From Streptomyces sp. NBC_01241 (lineage in GTDB: Bacteria; Actinomycetota; Actinomycetes; Streptomycetales; Streptomycetaceae), in NCBI RefSeq assembly GCF_041435435.1, contig NZ_CP108494.1, positions 8,156,501 to 8,220,500 of the forward strand: a stretch of 64,000 nt of DNA, read 5' to 3'. The notes under the pieces were generated by a model, which saw nothing but the letters and a program-made list of their open reading frames with translations, was not told the DNA's origin and did no database searches. The position numbers and the translations under genes are program-made. Below are positions 8,914 through 18,202 of this stretch, piece after piece. Within the stretch, counting starts at the first letter, position 1. Every line of letters starts with the position of its first letter.

Positions 8914-10448
8914 CAACACCGTTGCGTTAGCGCCGTGAGCGGCCATTGAGGCCGTGGTCGAAGAACGCGACGGTGGTGTGGACGGTGTAGTTCTGGGCCT
9001 TCTGGGGGTGCTGTCCGGCGTTCGGGCCGTACTTGCTGGTGGGGTTCTTGCGTGTGCGGGCCTTCACTCGTTGCCGTCGGTGGGCGGGCAGGAGGGCGTC
9101 CAGGGCCGCGTGGCCGATCCTGCCGACCAGGTCGACGAGGGTGTTGGGGAAGATTCCATGGCCGGCAGTGACGGTGTCGGTTGCGGCGGCCAACAGGACG
9201 GTGAAACTGATCCGTTCCATGGGTACTTCCGGCCGACCGGTCAGGGCGTCGTCGCCGGTGCGGATCAGAGCCTGGTAGGCGGTGAGCAGGGCGTAGACCT
9301 CCTGGTCGAGGCCATCGATGCTGAGGGAGCGCAGGACGCGGCCGTCAAGCATCGTGGCCTTGATCGAAAAATACGTAGTTTCCGCCTGCCACCTGCGGTG
9401 ATAGAGATCAACGAGCTCGGCGGCCGGATAACGGACGGGGTCCAGCAGGTTGGTGATCAGCCGCCACCGCTCGGTGCGGACGGTGCCATCGGCCAAGGTG
9501 ACGATGAGGGTCGCCTCGATCACACGTACCGGCAGCAGTACCCGCAGGACACCGTAGCCGGTGCGGGCGATGTAGGAGCCGTCGCCCAGGTGCTCGGCGG
9601 GGGTGGGGACGCGGCGGGCCCCGGAGCGCACCAGGAACCGCGCCCCGCTCTGATGGACGGCATCAAGGAACTCGCTGCCGTCGAAGGCCGCGTCGGCCAG
9701 CAGGAGCATCGTCTTGTCCAGGGCGGTCAGAAGCCGCTTGGCATAGGGGAGTTCGCCCTCGGACTCCGGTCCGAAGGCGGCGGCTATGAGCGCGCGGGTG
9801 CCGCACTCGACCAGGGCCAGCAGCCGCAGGAGCGGATAGCCGAACTCCAGACCCTCCCCGGCCCGTTTGGGGTAGCGCCAGGTGAGCGTCTCGTCGTCGG
9901 GGGTGTGCAGCAGGGTCCCGTCGACGGCCACCGTGCGCAGGCCCCGGTAGAAGGACCCGTCCTGCCCGGGGCGGGCGACGGGCCCGGCCAGCGTCTCGAA
10001 CAGACGCCGCAGAGGTGCGGCCCCCACCCTGCGCCTGGCCCGCGTCAGCGACGAGGCCGCGGGACGCGCCAGGGCCAGCGGGGTCAGGGCGGCGGTCAGC
10101 TTGGACCACACCGTGCGGTACGAGCGGTGTTCGAACAGTGCGAGAGCGAGCACGAAGTACACCACCACCCGAAGAGGCAGCAGCCGCAGGCGCTTCTCGC
10201 GCCGGCCGGTCTCCTCCAGCACCGCGTCCACCAGCGCAAAGTCCACGACCTGGGTCAACTCTCCCAGATGACCCGGCGCGAACACACCCCGGGCTGTCTC
10301 GATCGTGGACGTGATGACAGACTTCTCCTGCAACGGGACCCCTGACCTTGATCGACTTTCTTCGCCGATCGTTGATCTATCGGGTGGTCCCGTTGCGCTG
10401 TTCAGCAGGGCTTGACGTACAGCTCAGGGGCCAAACGCAACGGTGTTG
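8914..10448 (-). mobile_element. IS4-family insertion sequence, copy 1 (full length, 1535 bp)
   Basis: Terminal inverted repeats CAACACCGTTGCGTT at 8914-8928 and its complement at 10434-10448, enclosing one transposase gene on the minus strand. The left inverted repeat overlaps the transposase stop codon. Copy 2 matches both ends almost base for base. Confidence 0.9.
8927..10333 (-). CDS. IS4-family transposase
   Basis: Apparently intact 468-residue DDE transposase. The N-terminal IS4-type domain (GVFAPGHLGELTQVVDFALV, FVLALALFEHRSYRTVW) is followed by the RNase H-like core: TVAVDGTLLHTPD (first Asp), LLLADAAFDGSEF (second Asp) and the YHRRWQAETTYFSIKATMLD signature with the catalytic Glu (Y-x2-R-W-x-E-x6-K; here YHRRWQAE...K). 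The upstream-most start is a TTG at 10333 with an AGGGG site; later GTG starts are possible. The stop lies in the terminal inverted repeat. The frame is uninterrupted, so this copy could still supply transposase for itself, for the deleted copy and for the composite. Confidence 0.9.
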   Translation of the reverse strand: MQEKSVITSTIETARGVFAPGHLGELTQVVDFALVDAVLEETGRREKRLRLLPLRVVVYFVLALALFEHRSYRTVWSKLTAALTPLALARPAASSLTRARRRVGAAPLRRLFETLAGPVARPGQDGSFYRGLRTVAVDGTLLHTPDDETLTWRYPKRAGEGLEFGYPLLRLLALVECGTRALIAAAFGPESEGELPYAKRLLTALDKTMLLLADAAFDGSEFLDAVHQSGARFLVRSGARRVPTPAEHLGDGSYIARTGYGVLRVLLPVRVIEATLIVTLADGTVRTERWRLITNLLDPVRYPAAELVDLYHRRWQAETTYFSIKATMLDGRVLRSLSIDGLDQEVYALLTAYQALIRTGDDALTGRPEVPMERISFTVLLAAATDTVTAGHGIFPNTLVDLVGRIGHAALDALLPAHRRQRVKARTRKNPTSKYGPNAGQHPQKAQNYTVHTTVAFFDHGLNGRSRR

Positions 10449-10861
10449 TAGTACAGGCAGCCGATGGGGTCCCCCAGCGCGGATCCTGGCGAAGGTCCGC
10501 CTCGTTCAGGCCAATATCAAGAAAGTCGTTGCAAATGACTCCAAGTGACACAAACAGGATCACGAGATACTAGGGGCCGTTTGCTCCGGTACCTCCGCAC
10601 ACCGAATTCCGCCTTTCCCGTATCGGAGGTCCCGTTCTGTGGCTGAGAGCCCAGCGGCCGGAATTCGTGAATCTACCGGGCATGAATATCCATGGTGACG
10701 TTCCATCAAAAGGTTGCTCCGCTGGGTGCTGCTGTATGTCAATCGGTGGCTCGCTGCCTCGCTGCAGCACCCGGACGGTACCTTGTAACAACGAGACCGT
10801 GGAACGTGGCATTGCCCCGCAGGGCTCACCGGTCATTCGAACTCCTCGAAGCCACCCTCCT

Positions 10862-11139
10862 CGGACAGTCCGTTCCGCGAGCCGCCGCCGCGCTCGCAGC
10901 GCCGTTCCAGCGGCCGCAAGCCCGGAGCCCAGCCGGGACACCCGGGCAGCAACCTGGAGCAGGTCGCAGACCCGGACGAGAACATCTGGCATCGGCCCGC
11001 CTCGTGCGAAGGCTGCGGTGAGGCACTCGGGGCGGACGCTTCGCCGGCCGGCTTCTTCACCAACAACCAGGGCGAGCAGGACATCCGCATGGTCAAAGTC
11101 CAGATGAAGACCAGCGGCGGTTGGCGCACCCTCACGGAT
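10862..11139 (+). pseudogene. IS66-family transposase remnant with internal deletion
   Basis: One continuous plus frame joins the IS66 N-terminal zinc-binding segment (SGRKPGAQPGHPGSNLEQ, WHRPASCEGCGEAL) directly to the far C-terminal segment (GFFTNNQGEQDIRMVKVQMK, TSGGWRTLT). Nearly all of the DDE domain between these two conserved blocks is missing. Cargo of the composite transposon, between IS4 copy 1 and the peptidase gene. Positions 10449-10861 before it hold no recognisable gene. Confidence 0.7.
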
Positions 11140-11426
11140 CACCGGGGAGCTCGCCGTAAATCTTGAAGTGGTACTCCGGCGCGCCCGACCAGCATCAGCA
11201 AGGCGGCGTGGCGTTCCTCGCCGATTGCCCGGCCAATTGCTATGGCGGGTTTGTGACATGGAAGAAATCCGCCACGCTCAATCAGTTGCCTCGGTCGGTG
11301 CTGAGCCCGAAAGTATCTGCTGATACGGCAAGGACTTCTTTGTCGCGACGAGCAGGAGGCACTCATGCATCCCCCTCGCCATATTCACGGCGAAACCGTA
11401 AGAACGGCATCTCAGGAGGCCTGGCG

Positions 11427-14400
11427 ATGAGGCGTTTTGGGCGCCGACTGGCCACCGCGGTCACCGGCATCACCGTCCTCGGAATGGTCATGTCGACCGC
11501 CTCGGCCAATGCCGCCGACCCAACCCCGGCTCCGTCTTCCCCTGCTGCCCTCAACCAGATCCAGCCCACTTCGGTCGACGGCAACCTTCTCCGCGCTGCC
11601 GCCGGAACTCGGGCAAAGGTGTCACTGACGCTGGTGACCGGCGACAAGGTGCAGATCGGTGTCACCGCGGATGGGAAGCCGGTCGTCCACGAGATCGAGC
11701 CGGCGGCGCGGCCCGGGCACGAGTCGGTTCTCTTCCAGACCATCACCAGGAACGGCCAGGCCTACGTCATACCGGACGACGCATTGCCGCTGCTCCGTGC
11801 CGACCTGCTGGACTGGGAGCTCTTCAACCTCGCCAAGCTGGCGGATTGGGCGGCCGAGGGTAGGACCGGTGAGGTCCCGGTGATCGCCGAGTACACCGAG
11901 AAGACCAACGCCCGGACGGCGGCGGCCGTCGCCGGTATCACAGCCAAAACCGTTCTGCCGAGCATCAACGCCCGCTCGATGACCATCAAGGGCAACGGCC
12001 AGTGGTGGCGAGAGGTACGAGAGAAGGACACCGGCAAGTCCGTCTCCGCCGCCCGGGCGACAGGCCCGCTGGCCGGGGTGGAAAAGGTGTGGCTCAACGA
12101 GCTGACGAGGATCCAGCTCGACAAGTCCGTACCGCAGATCGGCGCGCCCGCCGCCTGGAGCCGCGGCTATGACGGTTCAAACGTGAAGGTCGCTGTGCTG
12201 GACAGCGGCATCGATGCCACCCACCCCGATCTCGCCGGCCAGATCGCCGAGGCGGTTGACTTCACCGACAGCCCGAACGGGACGGTGGACGGACACGGAC
12301 ACGGTACCCATGTGGCGTCCACGATCGCCGGCACCGGCAAGGCCTCCGACGGGCTGCGCCGCGGTGTGGCACCGGGTGCGAAGCTCGGCATCGGCAGGAT
12401 CTGCGACGCCGACGGAAGGTGCGCCGGCGACGCGGTCATTGCCGGCATGGAATGGGCCGCCAAGTCCGGTTACCGCGTGGTGAACATGAGTATCGGAGGC
12501 CAGGCCACCAACGGAACGGACGCGCTGAGCAAGTCGGTCAACGAGCTCAGCCGTACCTACGGCACCCTGTTCGTCATCGCTGCGGGCAACAACGGCCCGG
12601 GCTCCCAGACGGTCGGGTCGCCGGGTGCCGCCGACGAGGCGCTGACGGTCGCGGCCGTGGACAAGAGCGACCAGATGGCCCCCTTCTCCAGCCGCGGACC
12701 TCGCCTCGGGGACGGCGCGGCCAAGCCGGACATCGCGGCTCCGGGCGTCGCCATCACCGCCGCCCGGGCCAAGGGCACCGCGATGGGCACGACCGTGGGC
12801 GACTACTACACGACCGCCAGCGGCACTTCCATGGCCACCCCCCATATGGCCGGCGCCGCGGCGATCATCGCCCAGCAGCACCCGGACTTCACCGGGCGGC
12901 AGATCAAGGCGCTGCTGATGGGCACCGCCAAGGACCTCGGGCACGACGTGTACGCGCAGGGCGCCGGCCGGGTGGACGTGGCCCGGGCGATCGATCCGAA
13001 GATCATCCCGGACGGGAGCCTGAACTTCGGCCGATCCGAATACCCGCACTCGCCGGTGTCCAGGACGGTCACCTACAGCAACTGGACCGACGAGCCGATC
13101 ACGCTGACGCTTTCCCCCTCGGCCTCCTCCTCGGGCAAGCCCGCACCGGCGGGGCTGTTCACGCTCAGCGCCGACGAGGTGACCGTGCCCGCCAAGGGGT
13201 CGGCCGACGTGACGGTGACCATGGACGGCAGGGTGGTGGACGGTGCCGGACAGTACGGCAGATACGCAGGCGCCCTGACCGCCAAGGACAGCACGGGGAC
13301 GACGCTGGGATCGTCGCGGATCTCGGCGGTCCTGGAGCCGATCCGTCACGACCTGACCATCAAGGTCATTCCTCCGGCCGGCGCCACCGACATCCGGTAC
13401 GGCAACGCGCTGATCGTCCCGATGGACGAGGACAAGCTGAACCTTTACGAGGACCCGGTGGTGGCACCGGGTGGTGAGACGATCAAGGCCAGGGTCTTCG
13501 CCGGCACTGTCGCGGCGGCCCTCACGGTGATGTGGCGGGACGCGGCCGGTGAGCTGCAGCAGGCCCTGCCGATGGCACCGCAGGTGCAGGTCACCGGGGC
13601 GACCACGGTGGAGCTGGACCTGCGGAAGGCTAAGCCGGTCAGGGTGAACGCCGCGGAGCCGACGGAGACATACCGCGCGGTCTTCAAACTCCAGCGGACC
13701 TCCGTGGACGGCAATTGGGGACTTTCCGCAGGCATGGCCAGCGACTACGGTCCCGGTGAACCGAACTGGTGGGTACTGCCGACCAGCGAGGTGAGCGTCG
13801 GCACGCTCTCCTTCAACAGCCAGCATGTCCTGGTACCGCCGTCCGTGACGATGAAGGTCACGGGAAACGGTGCCTCCTTCCACCTGGACGCCCGCTACGC
13901 GAAGCCGGACACTTCCATCCAGGGCGGGACCCAGCAATGGACAGAAAACGGAAGGAAGTTGAACCGCTTCGTGCGGTTGACGATCCCCCGACTGCCCACC
14001 AACGGGAAGAAGCCCGTGGTCTACGCCGGCACCGGCTCGGCCGAGGAGCTCGCCAAGATCGACGCGACGGGTGCGCTGGTACTGGTGCGGCCAACCGACA
14101 TCTGCAAGACGACCTGCAACTTCACCGCACTCCGTGAGCGAGTGGCGGCGGCTGCCGCGGCGGGTGCGGTCGGGGTGCTGGTGGCCGGCGGGACCGATCG
14201 GGTCGCCCTGGAGTCGTACGGGACCCGGCTCTACAACTGCGAGAACGGTCCGGACAGCTGCCCGCCGGTCGAGCCGTACGCAGCGTTGCCGATCGTGTCC
14301 GTACCCCCGGCCGAGGCTGCCACGCTGATCCAGCGGATCGGGGGCGGGGCGAAGCCCGGCGTCAAGGTCGAACTCGGCGGCAACAGCGAGGTGTCGAAGA

Positions 14401-15101
14401 GCTACGCGCTGGCGTTCAACACGAGCGGTCGGGTCCCCGCCAGCCTGCCGTACCGGGTCCTGCCCGAGCAGCTCGACCGTGTCGACCACCGTATCCACGC
14501 TGACCGGCCCGGGGTGACTACCTGGCTCGGCTGGAACCGCAACACCGACGCCGGCCCGGTTGCAGTGGACATGGACCTGCCCAGGCCGGCCAGCCAGCGG
14601 CAGCTCACCACGTGGGTCGGGCCGCGGGACGACAACGCGGTCGACACATTCGAGATGGCCACCAGGGATTACGTCGCGCCGTCCGTGGCGAGCATGACGG
14701 GCCCGAGCGAAATTCGGGACCTGGCGCTCGACAGGAAGAACACGATCGACTGGAACGCGGGTCCGTCCCTGCCCGGCGCGGTGCCCCAGGTCCGCAGCAA
14801 GTCGGGCTTCACCAACAACACCGGCCTGCCGTGCGCCGGCTGCCGGGAGGCCGACCGTTTCTGGCCGACCATGTACCTGACCAGCAGCGGAGGCGGTCGC
14901 CAGGCCATGATCGGCGTCGAAAACGACATCGCGGGCGCCGCCGGGTTCTTCTATGGGGTACAAGCCTGTACCACCTGCGACGTCAGCCTGTTCAACAAGG
15001 ACGGCGACGAACTCGAGCAACGGCTCGTCCCGGTCAAGTTCGTCTTCCAGCTCGGTGAGCCCGGCAACGCGCCGGCCCTGGTGTCGGGGAGCAAGCGGTG
15101 A
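11427..15101 (+). CDS. Large secreted S8 (subtilisin-like) serine peptidase with PA domain
   Basis: Protein of 1224 residues. The start at 11427 is fixed by AGGAGG at 11414-11419 and gives a clear signal peptide (RRLATAVTGITVLGMVMSTASANA). An N-terminal propeptide-like region (about 45-225) precedes the S8 domain with the triad Asp in VAVLDSGID (about 257), His in GHGHGTHVAS (about 294), oxyanion Asn in IAAGNNGPGS and Ser in SGTSMATPHMAG (about 467). A beta-rich region follows, then a PA-like insert (GALVLVRPTDI...AGAVGVLVAGG, about 865-980), then a C-terminal region with paired cysteines (CAGC, CTTC). Family members degrade extracellular protein. Cargo of the composite transposon, with the next gene immediately downstream. 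It could expose glycopeptides to the glycosidases in this window, but that link is inferred. Confidence 0.92.
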   Translation: MRRFGRRLATAVTGITVLGMVMSTASANAADPTPAPSSPAALNQIQPTSVDGNLLRAAAGTRAKVSLTLVTGDKVQIGVTADGKPVVHEIEPAARPGHESVLFQTITRNGQAYVIPDDALPLLRADLLDWELFNLAKLADWAAEGRTGEVPVIAEYTEKTNARTAAAVAGITAKTVLPSINARSMTIKGNGQWWREVREKDTGKSVSAARATGPLAGVEKVWLNELTRIQLDKSVPQIGAPAAWSRGYDGSNVKVAVLDSGIDATHPDLAGQIAEAVDFTDSPNGTVDGHGHGTHVASTIAGTGKASDGLRRGVAPGAKLGIGRICDADGRCAGDAVIAGMEWAAKSGYRVVNMSIGGQATNGTDALSKSVNELSRTYGTLFVIAAGNNGPGSQTVGSPGAADEALTVAAVDKSDQMAPFSSRGPRLGDGAAKPDIAAPGVAITAARAKGTAMGTTVGDYYTTASGTSMATPHMAGAAAIIAQQHPDFTGRQIKALLMGTAKDLGHDVYAQGAGRVDVARAIDPKIIPDGSLNFGRSEYPHSPVSRTVTYSNWTDEPITLTLSPSASSSGKPAPAGLFTLSADEVTVPAKGSADVTVTMDGRVVDGAGQYGRYAGALTAKDSTGTTLGSSRISAVLEPIRHDLTIKVIPPAGATDIRYGNALIVPMDEDKLNLYEDPVVAPGGETIKARVFAGTVAAALTVMWRDAAGELQQALPMAPQVQVTGATTVELDLRKAKPVRVNAAEPTETYRAVFKLQRTSVDGNWGLSAGMASDYGPGEPNWWVLPTSEVSVGTLSFNSQHVLVPPSVTMKVTGNGASFHLDARYAKPDTSIQGGTQQWTENGRKLNRFVRLTIPRLPTNGKKPVVYAGTGSAEELAKIDATGALVLVRPTDICKTTCNFTALRERVAAAAAAGAVGVLVAGGTDRVALESYGTRLYNCENGPDSCPPVEPYAALPIVSVPPAEAATLIQRIGGGAKPGVKVELGGNSEVSKSYALAFNTSGRVPASLPYRVLPEQLDRVDHRIHADRPGVTTWLGWNRNTDAGPVAVDMDLPRPASQRQLTTWVGPRDDNAVDTFEMATRDYVAPSVASMTGPSEIRDLALDRKNTIDWNAGPSLPGAVPQVRSKSGFTNNTGLPCAGCREADRFWPTMYLTSSGGGRQAMIGVENDIAGAAGFFYGVQACTTCDVSLFNKDGDELEQRLVPVKFVFQLGEPGNAPALVSGSKR

Positions 15102-15130
15102 TGACCGAAGCGAGGAAGGAGACTGGTCCG

Positions 15131-15745
15131 ATGAACGCGACCGCGCCGTCGAGGTGGCGCCGGACAGTGAATCTGGCGTCGCTGGCAGCCGTAGCGGTGC
15201 TTGCGGCGGCGGGTTGCACGGCTACTGCTGACGTCATCACGTACGACCTGCCTGCGCAATCGGCCCGCTACTCGTTCGAGGCGGAAACCAACGGGGTCAA
15301 GACCGTGTGGGAGTACACGTCCGACCGGCCGACCAAGCCTGACACGCCGACCTCGCAGCCGTGCATCGCGGACGTCGTCGTCAAGGATCCAGGTTCGTGC
15401 CGTCCGGAGCCGTTGATCTTCCTGCGGTACGACCTGGGCCTGGATCTGGACAACACCGCCAAGGCCGGCGGCCTCCACCCCATCACCGTCACCGGCTACT
15501 ACCAGGATCGGCTCAGCAAACCACCGACCGTGACCGAGGTGCGGGTCGAGGCCAGCGTCGACGGCGGCAAGACCTGGAAGCCGGCAATCACCGCCCAGGC
15601 CGGCGGGCAGAACACGTTCACCGCGCGAATCCAGCACCCGAAGCGTGGCGAGGCTCCCGGAGGAGTCGGACTGCGGATCAGCGCGACCGACAGCGCGGGG
15701 GACACCGTCAAGCAGACCATCCCCAAGGCGTACCAACTGCGCTGA
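15131..15745 (+). CDS. Small exported protein, probable lipoprotein, coupled to the peptidase
   Basis: About 204 residues. The ATG at 15131 has a strong AAGGAG site and starts a leader (WRRTVNLASLAAVAVLAAAGC) with a lipobox-like AAGC; an alternative ATG at 15098 overlaps the peptidase stop. The mature part (YDLPAQSARYSFEAETNGVK, TVWEYTSDRP, FLRYDLGLDLD, VEASVDGGKTWKPA) resembles the beta-sandwich C-terminal region found fused to many Streptomyces S8 peptidases. It therefore looks like the peptidase's last domain encoded as a separate exported protein. It has no catalytic motifs and may assist or anchor the peptidase. A strong terminator follows. Confidence 0.75.
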   Translation: MNATAPSRWRRTVNLASLAAVAVLAAAGCTATADVITYDLPAQSARYSFEAETNGVKTVWEYTSDRPTKPDTPTSQPCIADVVVKDPGSCRPEPLIFLRYDLGLDLDNTAKAGGLHPITVTGYYQDRLSKPPTVTEVRVEASVDGGKTWKPAITAQAGGQNTFTARIQHPKRGEAPGGVGLRISATDSAGDTVKQTIPKAYQLR

Positions 15746-15773
15746 GATGAACCGATGAAACGTTGAACCGGCC

Positions 15774-15809
15774 ACGGCCGGGGCGAAACGCGAGTTTCGC
15801 CCCGGCCGT
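15774..15809 (+). terminator. Terminator hairpin after peptidase operon
   Basis: Perfect 16-bp stem (15774-15789 with 15794-15809) and loop GCGA, 29 bases after the stop of the small exported protein. Confidence 0.85.
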
Positions 15810-15910
15810 CTCTCGTGCACTCGGCGAAGCCCTCGCCGCATGCGGGCAGGGCCAACGATCGCAGACCGTTCGCCAGTAACTGCCCCGCTCCGTCGGTTCA
15901 CCCCGTCGGT

Positions 15911-16249
15911 TCAACCCGTTGGCCCGCTCCCGCCTGTACCCGATGAAGTCGGCCCTGTCGCGCGGGGCCGGCAGACCCAGCAGTCCAGATCGTGGGCACG
16001 CGCCGCACTCCGGCCCAGCGCCCGCTCGTCCAGGGCCGCCAGGGCACGGCGAGCTGTGGAGCCGGAGGCCAGGGCACCGAACACCGGGGCCTGGTGGAGC
16101 TGCAGCTGCTCGGCCTCGAGCAGGTTCGCCGCCCCAGCACCATCGCGCAGGCCACGCCCACCAGGAACTCGGCACGGTCGCGTCAGGCACCGCTCCCGCC
16201 CGGCAGCACCCGCCCGAGCACGGCGGTCAGCCCGAGCCGGTCCGCACAC
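15911..16249 (-). pseudogene. IS1380-like transposase scrap
   Basis: Minus frame reads VPGGRGLRDGAGAANLLEAE, QAPVFGALASGSTARRALAA and LDERALGR, resembling the N-terminal region of IS1380-type transposases (QPxLFGPVASxxTxWRxL). Neither a proper start nor the DDE core is present. The rest of 15810-16389 shows nothing else recognisable. Tentative. Confidence 0.4.
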
Positions 16250-16389
16250 GCCCTCAGCAGCACGGCCCCGCGTGCCCGATCAGCCCGCTTCCCGTCGGCA
16301 GCTACAGGCAGCCGTCGGTTTGCTAAACGGCCATCAGGGAATCAGACCCAACTGAACAGCCAGGGCCGACAAGCAGGCGGAGGAGCACC

Positions 16390-17367
16390 ATGCTGTCAGA
16401 CGTGCTGGGACTAGCTCCCGCAGAGTCGGAGATCTACGGCACGCTCATCTCGGTAGCGTCTGCCACTCCCGCCGAACTCGCCGGGTCCGTCGGCCGCGAT
16501 GCCCGCCAGGTCGAGCGCATCCTCGGCATGCTCGAAGGCCGGGGACTCGCCACGCGCGGCCTCGGGGACACCACCCGGTTTGTGGCCTCCCCACCGGCGG
16601 CGGCGCTGCGGGCGCTCCTGGTCCAGCGACAGAACGACCTCAGGCTGGCGGAACTCGAACTCGACTCCCTCGACGAAATCTACCGTGCGGCCGCCGCTAG
16701 GCGCGGCGTCGGAGACGTCATCGATGTGATCCACGGCACCGAGACCATCCGCGAGCGCCTCGGACAAATGCAACTCGGCGCACAGAAAGAAATCATGAAC
16801 CTCGTCAAGGCGCCGGTCTTTTCGGTCGGCAACATGACCGACGGCGCGGCCATCGCGCGCGGAGTCCGTTACCGCGTGATACTCGAACGCGCGATGCTCG
16901 ACGAGGGAGCCCCGTCGTTCGACGAGATCGTCCAGGCACGGGCCGCAGGAGAGGAGGTCCGAATCACTGAGACAGTGCCACTGAAACTCTTCATCGTGGA
17001 CCGCGAGTTCGCCGTTGTTCCACTCCTCGGTTCGGCCGATGCCGCAAAGGCGGGAGCCCTGTTCGTGCACGCGAGCACCCTGCTCGACGCGCTGATAGCA
17101 CTCTTCGAGTCCGAATGGGGGAAAGCTACGCAGTTTGTCACCTCTGCAGGTGCTTTGCAGAACGCGCCCGCCATCGATGATCTGGATGCACAAATCCTCA
17201 GCCTGTCGCTGGCCGGTCTCACCGACAAAGCGATCGCCGCCCAACTGCACAGTTCCCTGCGGACGGTGCAGCGCCGGATCCGGCACCTGATGGACGTCGC
17301 GAAGGTGCAGAATCGCATGCAGTTGGGCTTCCAGGCGGCACGGCTGGGCTGGCTCGAAGCCGAGTGA
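16390..17367 (+). CDS. TrmB-type N-terminal / LuxR-type C-terminal HTH regulator
   Basis: Protein of 325 residues preceded by GGAGG. Residues 1-60 form a TrmB-like winged helix (LGLAPAESEIYGTLISVASA, ELAGSVGRDARQVERILGML). A coiled segment (LLVQRQNDLRLAELELDSLDEI) and a phospholipase D-like sensor-type region (GTETIRERLGQMQLGAQKEI, LKLFIVDREFAVVPL) follow. The last 65 residues are a LuxR/GerE helix-turn-helix (DAQILSLSLAGLTDKAIAAQ, SLRTVQRRIRHLMD). This two-HTH layout is common in actinobacteria, where such proteins regulate nearby genes, often secreted enzymes or secondary metabolism. It is cargo of the composite transposon and may control the peptidase genes upstream; the ligand is unknown. 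Confidence 0.88.
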   Translation: MLSDVLGLAPAESEIYGTLISVASATPAELAGSVGRDARQVERILGMLEGRGLATRGLGDTTRFVASPPAAALRALLVQRQNDLRLAELELDSLDEIYRAAAARRGVGDVIDVIHGTETIRERLGQMQLGAQKEIMNLVKAPVFSVGNMTDGAAIARGVRYRVILERAMLDEGAPSFDEIVQARAAGEEVRITETVPLKLFIVDREFAVVPLLGSADAAKAGALFVHASTLLDALIALFESEWGKATQFVTSAGALQNAPAIDDLDAQILSLSLAGLTDKAIAAQLHSSLRTVQRRIRHLMDVAKVQNRMQLGFQAARLGWLEAE

Positions 17368-17539
17368 GCCGACAACGGGACCAGGGCCCCGGCGTTCGGT
17401 CCGGATGTCCGGGTTCGGCATGGTTGGTGATGGTGGCGCCCCGAACGCAGACGAACACGGGCCTTGTGGATCACGAAGGTGTCTACGCCTCAGGATCTGC
17501 AAGGGTGCCGTGTTCGTTCCGCCATCATCCCCCATCACT

Positions 17540-17675
17540 GTTGCGTCCCGTGCCCCGGCCCGACCCCGGAGCCCTGATGAAGTGCGGGACTTCATTACCG
17601 AGTTGGCGCGGGTGCCCGATCCTCGTGCCCGGCAGGGCGGGAGGTTCAATCTGTCAATCCTCTCGGTTAGTGGAG
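17540..17675 (+). pseudogene. ISAs1-like transposase N-terminal scrap
   Basis: The plus frame contains SPDEVRDFITELARVPDPRA and RQGGRFNLSILSVSG, matching the N-terminal DDE-associated segment of ISAs1-type transposases (xLxxIPDPRxxRGRRHxLxxLL). It ends before IS4 copy 2. Short and degenerate. Confidence 0.4.
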
Positions 17676-17692
17676 TCCTCCTCTTTTGAACT

Positions 17693-18202
17693 CAACACCG
17701 TTGCGTTAGCGCCGTGAGCGGCTATTGAGGCCGTGGTCGAAGAGCGCGACGGTGGTGCGGACGGTGTAGTTCTGGGCCTTCTGGGGGTGCTGTCCGGCGT
17801 TCGGTCCGTACTTGCTGGTGGGGGTTCTTGCGGGTGCGGGCCTTCACTCGTTGCCGTCGGTGGGCGGGCAGGAGGGCGTCCAGGGCCGCTTGGCCGATCG
17901 TGCCGACCAGGTCGACGAGGGTGTTGGGGAAGATTCCATGGCCGGCGGTGACGGTGTCGGTTGCGGCGGCCAACAGGACGGTGAAACTGATCCGTTCCAT
18001 GGGTACTTCCGGCCGACCGGTCAGGGCGTCGTCGCCGGTGCGGATCAGAGCCTGGTAGGCGGTGAGCAGGGCGTAGACCTCCTGCAACGGGACCCCCTGA
18101 CCTTGATCGACTTTCTTCGCCGATCGTTGATCTATCGGGTGGTCCCGTTGCGCTGTTCAGCAGGGCTTGACGTACAGCTCAGGGGCCAACGCAACGGTGT
18201 TG
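17693..18202 (-). mobile_element. IS4-family copy 2, internally deleted (510 bp)
   Basis: Both ends of copy 1 are present (CAACACCGTTGCGTT at 17693-17707, complement at 18188-18202), but positions equivalent to 9305-10330 of copy 1 are missing. The junction lies at a 6-base sequence, CTCCTG, that occurs at both sides of the deleted block in copy 1. The remaining C-terminal transposase piece (MQEVYALLTAYQALIRTGDD...) has a frameshift near NPHQQVRT, so no protein is made. Ends remain, so it may be mobilised in trans. Confidence 0.9.

Larger units (their letters stand above)
8914..18202. mobile_element. IS4-bounded composite transposon carrying subtilase, exported protein and regulator
   Basis: Two same-orientation copies of one IS4-family element (8914-10448 and 17693-18202) bound a 7.2-kb cargo. 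The outer ends are flanked by identical GGCCCAAGGT, and the interrupted IS630-type transposase gene rejoins in frame when the unit is removed. Cargo: an IS66 remnant, a secreted S8 peptidase, a small exported protein, an IS1380-like scrap, a TrmB/LuxR-like regulator and an ISAs1-like scrap. Only the left copy has an intact transposase, but both retain terminal inverted repeats, so mobilisation in trans is conceivable. Confidence 0.85.

Noticed and set aside
12177..15020. Long open frame on the minus strand opposite the S8 peptidase
   Set aside because: Low-complexity shadow translation; the plus strand has the full catalytic triad, signal peptide and ribosome site.
8914..18202. Two independent IS4 insertions rather than one composite unit
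   Set aside because: Neither copy has a duplication across its own two ends, while the outer ends share 10 bases and the target gene rejoins in frame only when the whole unit is removed.
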